64,000 bases of DNA from Paratinospora sagittata (lineage: Eukaryota > Streptophyta > Magnoliopsida > Ranunculales > Menispermaceae), in NCBI GenBank assembly GCA_035771175.1, contig CM069607.1:22328001-22392000 (forward strand), read 5' to 3'. The translations under genes and the position numbers were made by a program. Each line of letters opens with the position of its first letter. The stretch's first letter is position 1. Positions 58,440 to 64,000 of the stretch are shown piece after piece. The notes under the pieces were generated by a model. The model searched no databases, was not told the DNA's origin, and saw only the letters and a program-made list of their open reading frames with translations.

Positions 58440-60051
58440 TGATATTGTAAATTTAAATTCGCAAGTGTACGAATTATCAAGTTATAATACCCATGGTGCG
58501 TGGGTTATTGTATCCACAGAGAAAGTAATTTTACTAATCTTAATTCTCAATTCTACAATGATTAATTGTTTTATATAAAAAGTGGAGTGAATTAAATGAT
58601 AAAATGCAAATTAAACAAAGGCAAAAAAAAAAACAAACAAAATAAATAAATGAAAATTAGAAAGAAATCAATAGATTTATAGTTCTAGAGTTTAGATCTC
58701 ACTATGTTGTCTCTCATGATTTCTAATAATTGTGTTAATGAATTAATTTCTGAAATTTATAAATCCTGAATCCTTTTTCATTCAAACCCCTCTCTTAAGT
58801 GATAGCTTAAATATCTACTCTCAATCTATCAATTCCCTCTCTCGAGTGATAAACCTTTAGATCAAGAATGCCTTAGGTTCTATGATTCATTTTAATGGAT
58901 TTCAAAAGGTTTTGTAGGTCTCTCGACTCATTACTCTACCCTAGGTTACAAATCCCTTGATCAAATTCGATATCCCCTCTCTCGAGTGATAAAAACCAAA
59001 TCTAAGTTCATTCAAAGAGTGATCAGCAATTTGAAAGCATTAAGCATGGAGAATCATAAATAAAACCAAAAGATTGTTCAAAAACACACAAACAGTGACT
59101 CAATCACAAGATCCAACAAAGCTAAATCAAATCTCTAGATCATCTATTTAGTTCATAATCAAATCCATAGATACAAGAGAAAGAGTTAAAGAATAAAACA
59201 TGGAAACAAACTAAGATTAGAAGATAAATGAAGAAACCCCCTTTGTCAATGGTGGACTCTCCTTCTTCTTCTTGTCTCAAACCTGCAACTTTTCTTCTTC
59301 TTCAATCCTTCACTTGCCTCTCCTTCAAAAAACCCTAACCTACTTCTATTCTCTACGGCTACTTCCTCTCTCTAAACTAAGATAAGATGGATCCCCTCCT
59401 TCAAAAAACCCTAAAAGTCCAATCCATAAATCAAAATGCAAAAAGACAAAAGTAGCCCCAATGCACAAGGGGCACAAGTTGCCCCAGAAGCGCCGCGGGT
59501 GGCGCCACGACGCAAATGCCCCTCTATCAGAGCACTGCGGTGCTCTGATTTGCTCTTCTGGGCTCCACGGGGCCCAGACAACATTTCTTCTTCTTCTAGT
59601 CTTTTCAGTTTCTGGGACTTAGCCATTTTTTTGGCTTTTCTTTTGCAACATGGTCTCGTTACCATTTGATCCACATTCAAATTTCTTTATTTACCTACAA
59701 AACAAAACACAAAACACAAGTAAATGATTTATATTATACGCAAGTGTGTATTAACATATCTAATTCTATATGCACTATGTATAGCTTGTAAAATATTTAC
59801 AAAATTAATATAAAAAGGATGCAATTGACTTTAGGAAAAATACCTAAAAATCATTATTATTTTCCTAAACTAGCCTAATGTATTTATTCATGAAAGTCAC
59901 TAAAATTAACTTATAAAACTCCTAAAAATATCTAAATAAACCTAAAACACTAAATGAATTAATTAATGCAAATATGTCTAAAAACTAACTCAATGCACCT
60001 AAAATCCTATGAAATTAACATGTAAAATACTAACTGAAACTCCATGTATCA
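58440..60051 (+). mobile_element. Complete 'G' repeat (1.6 kb, TGATA...TATCA) inserted in RT
   Basis: It begins TGATATTGTAAATTTAAATT and ends CTCCATGTATCA. The ends are inverted pentamers TGATA/TATCA. A perfect target duplication AGGGG lies at 58435-58439 and 60052-60056. The gypsy RT sequence is continuous on both sides once it is removed. The interior has CTCTCGAGTGATAAA repeats (about 58851 and 58980) and a GC-rich stretch (59468-59580) but no domain-bearing ORF. TG...CA ends and a 5-bp duplication fit a solo LTR. Confidence 0.9.
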
Positions 60052-60056
60052 AGGGG

Positions 60057-61015
60057 AACAAGGTATTTCTTGAAGAATGATTTGAGCTCTGGGTACCATC
60101 AGTTGGGGATCAGGGACGAGGATGTGCTTAAGATTGCATTCAGGACCCGTTATGGACACTACGAGTTTCCTGTGATGCCATTCGGTGTGACTAATGCACT
60201 AACGATGTTCATAGACCTCATGCAGAGAGTCTTTAGGCAGTACTTGGATACGTTCATCATCATCTTCATTGATGACATATTGATGTATTCCAAGACTCAA
60301 GCAGAGCATGATGAACATCTCAGAGTGGCTTTGCAGACTTTGAGGGAGCACAGGTTGTATGCCAAACTGAGTAAATACGAGTTTTGGATCACCGAGGTAA
60401 AATTCTTAGGTCATGTGAGGAGCTCAGAGGAGATTTCAGTGTATTAATCTAAGGTTGAAGTCATTATCAGTTAGCCCAAACCTACCCCAACGATCGAGAT
60501 CAGGAGCTTTCTGGAGCTAACAGGATATTACAAGAGGTTTGTGCAGGGCTTTTCTAAGTTGGTTGCACCTTTTACTAGATTTACCCAGAAGGATGTGCCC
60601 TTTGTTTGGGCTGATGAGTGTGAGAATGCCTTCATGGAGTTGAAGAAGAGGTTGACATTTGTGTCAGCTTTGATCTTGCCAGAGCCTGGTCAAGAGTTGA
60701 TTATTTAAGTTGTTGCTTCTCGTATCAGCTTGGGGTGTGTATTGATGCAGAAGGATATGGTCATAAGTTATACATCGAGACAATTGAAGGTTCACGAGAA
60801 GAACTATCTTGTATATGACTTAGAGTTGGTCGCAGTGATTTTTGCACTGAAGATTTAGAGGCATTATCTTTATGGTGAGAGACTCACCTTGTATTCTGAC
60901 CACAAGAGCCTCAAGTATTTGATTTCTTAGAAGGATTTGAACATGAGGTAGAAGAGATGGTTAGAACGCCTGAAAGACTATTATTCCACATTAGAGTACC
61001 ATCCCAAGAAAGCCA
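60057..61015 (+). pseudogene. Second gypsy element: RT C-terminal part and RNase H, many stops
   Basis: RT resumes as [16 protein letters not shown] and keeps the catalytic FIDD box near 60265-60276 ([12 protein letters not shown]). [17 protein letters not shown] and the GYYKRF segment follow. RNase H ([42 protein letters not shown]) carries stops near 60446, 60467, 60707, 60857, 60928 and 60947. Most lie where relatives have Trp or Gln, as expected from single C/G-to-T/A changes. Domain order and motifs are unambiguous. Confidence 0.92.
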
Positions 61016-61678
61016 ATGTGGTGGTTGATGCCCTAAGTAGGAAACAGGTAGAGACAATACTTATAGCTTGCCATATGACTCAGGAGTGGAGATTGCTTGA
61101 GGCTGCTCCTGTGATGAGTGTATATGCTACCCCTTCAGATGATATTGTGATATGTGCTCAGATGAGGGCTCAGCCTATGCAGATTCAAGAGATTATTGAT
61201 CAGTAGTGTCTGGATGTTGATTATATGGCGCATAAGTCTTGGGTCGAAGACAGTGATCATGTTGATTGGCAGATATCACCGGAGGGTGGTTTGAGGTTTA
61301 GGGTTTGGTTGTGGGTTCCTACAAATCCACAGCTAAAACAGAGTTTGCTCCAGGAGACTCATAAATCTCAGTATCTTATTCATCCAGGCGCAACCAAAAT
61401 GTACCAAGACATGAAGAGGGTATATTGTTAGCCTGATATGAAGAGAGACATAAGCCAGTACATTCAGAGATGTGAGATATGTCAGAGAGTTAAGGCTGAG
61501 CATTAGAGGCCTGGAGGACAATTGCAACCACTTGTCATTCCCGAGTGGAAGTAAGAGCACATTATTATGGAATTTGTGGTAGGACTACCTAATACCCTGA
61601 GGAGACATGATGTTATATGGGTTGTAGTGGATCACCTAAGGAAGTCCGCTCAGTTTCTTTCGATGAACACTAGGGATT
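61016..61678 (+). pseudogene. Second gypsy element: RNase H-integrase linker and integrase N-terminus, truncated
   Basis: VVDALSRKQ marks the end of RNase H. The integrase zinc-binding HHCC domain is present: HKSQYLIHPGATKMYQDMKR then CEICQRVKAEH near 61354-61503, with stops at about 61430, 61504 and 61551. The catalytic core begins with EFVVGLPNTLRRHDVIWVVVD (first Asp) and ends at RKSAQFLSMNT, where the sequence switches to the inverted LTR at about 61679. The rest of integrase, the chromodomain if any, and the 3' LTR are missing. Confidence 0.9.
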
Positions 61679-62409
61679 TTGAAAATTTGATTTTCACTGA
61701 CTTGCTCTGGGAGGACGCTAATGCTTTGTCAGCGTCCTAACGAGCTTAATACCAGAAACCTCAATTTTTTAGACGAGGGCGCTAATGCACTATTAGCGTC
61801 ATGACGTGCAACCGCTGGTTTTCATGTTCATTCAATAAGGGGGCTCATACTCAATCAGTGTCCTCACATGGATGATAAACATTTGAACCCAAAAACCATC
61901 AACGCCCTGATGATCTTTAGCGTCTTGCAGTGTTGGCTCGATTAAGTTACTAGCCACTGCATTAGCATCTTGATTGATCATTAGTGTCCTGAAAGACACT
62001 GTAAACAATTTTTCTTTGAAATTTTATTTTTCAAAAACTCGATTAATCAAATCAATACTTAAGTTTTTTGGATCAAATCAAACGTTCAAAAAATGGTTCA
62101 AATGGTTCAGAAAAGCGATTGAAAGACCTTCGAACAAAATCAATAGAAATCATTTTCTTTGAATTTCAAAGTCTTTAAGAATAAATATTGTTTTGCTAAA
62201 AAGAGATTTCGAGTAATGGTTATACAATCTAATATTTAACTCTTTTAACCTTGATCTTGATAACTTGACTTAGTATGAACTTGACTGATTGAGACTTGAC
62301 TTTCTTCCAACTAATTTACTGGAACACTTCAACAACATCATTAGATCATTAGATTGAGTGATTTGGAATCATCAAAACATTCTTTCATGGGGTTCTTTTT
62401 GAGATAACA
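61679..62409 (-). mobile_element. Inverted 5' part of a copia-type LTR ('E'), related to the satellite's LTR segment
   Basis: The minus strand starts TGTTATCTCAAAAAGAACCCC at 62409, close to the satellite's TGTTATCTCAAGGAACCCC, and continues with GTTTTGATGATTCCAAA as in the monomer before diverging. Downstream (lower coordinates) it contains perfect hairpins such as AGGACGCT...AGCGTCCT (61712-61738). It is truncated at 61679, where it meets gypsy integrase. Confidence 0.75.
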
Positions 62410-62823
62410 ATCTACCCCTTTTTGATAATTTCAAATACTTGTTAAACCTTTCAAAATAGATCAGAAAGAAGTCATAGAAATAGGCTCATGTACACAATCA
62501 TAATTTTGTCAAGAAACATATTCATTTACAGATCAAACAATTATGATTCATGATTTATATTGTCAGAATTTACAAAGCATAACACATCATAGTATATCAT
62601 TCGAAACATGGTATTCAAACATATTATTGAACTTTCAAACAAAAACATTGTACAAATTTACAAGACAAACATTGACAAAAAAGTAATCATCAAACAAGAT
62701 CTTCTTTCCTTTTCTTCTCTTTAAATCTCTCATTTTCTCCCCCTAAGTTTATCACTTCTCTCCCTTTTGAAAACATCAACAAGGTGGTGGGAGAGCAAAT
62801 CATTTCTTCTTCCCCTTCCCTTT
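62410..62823 (-). other. 3' untranslated region of the inverted copia element with polypurine tracts
   Basis: On the minus strand the order is GGCAAAAGGGAAGGGGAAG (about 62806-62825), GTTTTCAAAAGGGAGAGAAG (62754-62773), AACTTAGGGGGAGAAAATG (62731-62750), about 300 bp of AT-rich sequence, and AAAAAGGGGTAGAT directly before the LTR at 62409. The order of tracts is the same as in each satellite monomer. Confidence 0.7.
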
Positions 62824-63322
62824 TGCCACACCTGGGTTGCACAAAGTGCCCCCTACCCAGGGTGATGAGTACTCCCGCAGGGCATACTCCAGCCATTATG
62901 AAACCATAATATTGTCCCATCCCAGTACACAGCCTACACAACATTGTCTAGAACCCCCGGGATCATTTGTCCATGCTATTCATCATGAATAGTGCAGGGC
63001 CTCCCCCGGATTTGAACTCACAACCTCCTTATAAGGTTTGATTTCACAATCTGAGTAGCCACTGAACCATTGGCTCAGTGGTTACTCGGATTGCGAAATC
63101 AACCTATATGAGGTGTGAGGTGTGAGGTTTGAATCCGGGGGAGGCCCTGCTCTATTCATGATGAATAATGTGGACAAATGATCCCGGGGGTACTAGACAC
63201 TGTTGAGTAGGCTGTGTGTACTGAGATGGGAAAATATTATGGGTCCTTAATGGCTGGAGTATGCCTTGCGGGGGTACTCATCACCCTGGGTAGGGGGAAC
63301 TGTGTGCAACCCAGGTGTGACA
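62824..63322. repeat. Palindromic tRNA-like unit 1 (499 bp, two inverted arms)
   Basis: The arms of about 235 and 240 bp are inverted copies: TGCCACACCTGGGTTGCAC at the left end and the complementary ...CAACCCAGGTGTGACA at the right. The centre (63059-63081) is two back-to-back A-box-like motifs: TGGTTCAGTGG on the minus strand and TGGCTCAGTGG on the plus strand. Outward from these lie B-box-like motifs: GGTTTGAATCC (63126-63136, plus) and GAGTTCAAATCC (63019-63008, minus). It is GC-richer than its surroundings. The arms resemble two tRNA-derived SINE heads joined head to head. Confidence 0.82.
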
Positions 63323-63705
63323 GCCCACTCAACAGTGTCTAGTACCCCCGAGATCATTTGTCCACATTATTCATCATGAATAGTGCAGGGCCTCCCCTAG
63401 ATTCGAACTCACAACCTCCTTATAAGGTTTGATTTTGCAATCAGAGTAACCGCTGAACCAATTGGCTCAGTGGTTACTCGGATTGTGAAATCAACCTATA
63501 TGAGGTGTGAGGTTCGAATCCGGGGGAGGCCCTAAACTATTCATGATGAATAGTGTGGACAAATGATCTCGGGGGTACTAGACACTGTTGAGTGGGCTGT
63601 GTACTGGGATGGGATAATATTATGGGTCCATAATGGTTGGAGTATGCCTTGCGGGGGTACTCATGACGCTGGGTATGGGGCACTTTGTGCAACCTAGGTG
63701 TGCCA
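63323..63705. repeat. Palindromic tRNA-like unit 2 (left arm shortened)
   Basis: This unit joins unit 1 directly, lacking the outer ~110 bp of its left arm (it starts GCCCACTCAACAGTGTC). Plus-strand A box TGGCTCAGTGG lies at 63463-63473 and a perfect B box GGTTCGAATCC at 63511-63521, 37 bases apart. On the minus strand, TGGTTCAGCGG (63460-63450) and GAGTTCGAATCT (63410-63399) mirror them. The right arm ends in AACCTAGGTGTGCCA. Confidence 0.82.
63463..63521 (+). promoter_or_regulatory. Putative internal RNA polymerase III promoter (A and B boxes) of unit 2
   Basis: TGGCTCAGTGG fits the A-box consensus and GGTTCGAATCC the B-box consensus, with tRNA-like spacing. No cloverleaf can be folded convincingly, because the anticodon region is altered, so this is not called as a tRNA gene. 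Confidence 0.6.
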
Positions 63706-63709
63706 ATTT

Positions 63710-64000
63710 TGTCACACCTGGGTTGTACACAGTGCCCCCTACCCAGGGTGATGAGTACCCACGCAGGGCATACTCCAGCCATTATGGACCCATAATATTA
63801 TCCCATCCCAGTACACAGCCCACTCAACAGTGTGTAGTTCCCCCGGGATCATTTGTCTACACTATTCATCATGAATAGTTTAGGGCCTCCCCCAGATTCG
63901 AACTCACAACCTCCTTATAAGGTTTGATTTCGCAATCAGAGTAACCACTGAGCCAATTGGCTCAGTGGTTACTCGGACTGCAAAATCAACCTATATGAGG
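63710..64000. repeat. Palindromic tRNA-like unit 3, cut by the window edge
   Basis: It opens TGTCACACCTGGGTTGTAC. The centre (63945-63968) is a perfect 24-bp palindrome made of two facing TGGCTCAGTGG A boxes. The minus-strand B box is GAGTTCGAATCT (63905-63894). The right arm has just begun at 64000. Confidence 0.8.

Noticed and set aside
63059..63140. A tRNA gene on either strand of the palindromic units
   Set aside because: A and B boxes are present, but the anticodon stem-loop and acceptor stem cannot be formed convincingly, and the motif is repeated and palindromic. A SINE-like relic is the better reading.

Overview
The window is repeat-rich nuclear DNA from a flowering plant, most likely a eudicot. 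The evidence is plant-type Ty3/gypsy (Tekay/Del-like) and Ty1/copia (Sirevirus-like) retrotransposons, primer-binding sites complementary to plant initiator tRNA-Met, the plant-specific 'putative plant transposon protein' (Transposase_32-type) domain, and AT-rich spacers. I see no intact host gene, rRNA gene or functional tRNA gene. Every coding stretch is a retroelement relic with frameshifts, nonsense codons or insertions. The species cannot be told from the sequence.

Layout. (1) 1-7604, minus strand: a decayed gypsy element. From its 5' end it runs from a 1.59-kb LTR (7604-6013) through a tRNA-Met primer site (6007-5996), an AT-rich leader and an extra Transposase_32-like ORF (5261-3679) to gag, protease, RT and RNase H, and leaves the window on the left. 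(2) 7605-21127: a 13.5-kb tandem satellite with 15 full monomers of about 0.85 kb plus partial ends. The monomer looks like the 3' untranslated, polypurine-rich end of a Sirevirus-like copia element joined to the start of its LTR. (3) 21128-50968: a nest. A small LTR element ('H') with a Transposase_32-like ORF is split by a solo LTR (22192-25113), a degenerate copia element with a chimeric 5' LTR (25176-34767) and an inverted solo LTR (35339-40986). That inverted solo LTR is itself split by a gypsy solo LTR (35792-38530). H's 3' LTR is split by a complete non-autonomous element with 2.7-kb LTRs (41562-49688). Target-site duplications support most of these calls, and H's reading frame can be followed across all three breaks. 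(4) 50969-57079: an inverted Del-like LTR, a fragment of a short TG...CA repeat ('G'), the 3' end of a second copia element and its LTR, which carries a full G insertion. (5) 57080-61678: a second, heavily mutated gypsy element on the plus strand, with another G copy inserted in RT. (6) 61679-62823: an inverted LTR and 3' end of a copia element whose PPT/LTR junction resembles the satellite monomer. (7) 62824-64000: three tandem palindromic units, each with tRNA-like A and B boxes in both orientations and the A boxes back to back at the centre.

Recurring theme. The copia-type LTRs carry a promoter-proximal array of about a dozen imperfect hairpins (AGGACGCT...AGCGYCCT) upstream of a CTATAAATA box, and a second hairpin array (CCTTA...AAAGG) near their 3' end. 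The gypsy LTR has an unrelated 20-bp tandem array directly upstream of its own TATA box. The most unusual items are the retrotransposon-end satellite, the hairpin-array LTRs, the Transposase_32-type ORF in three separate element contexts, and the head-to-head tRNA-like palindromes.
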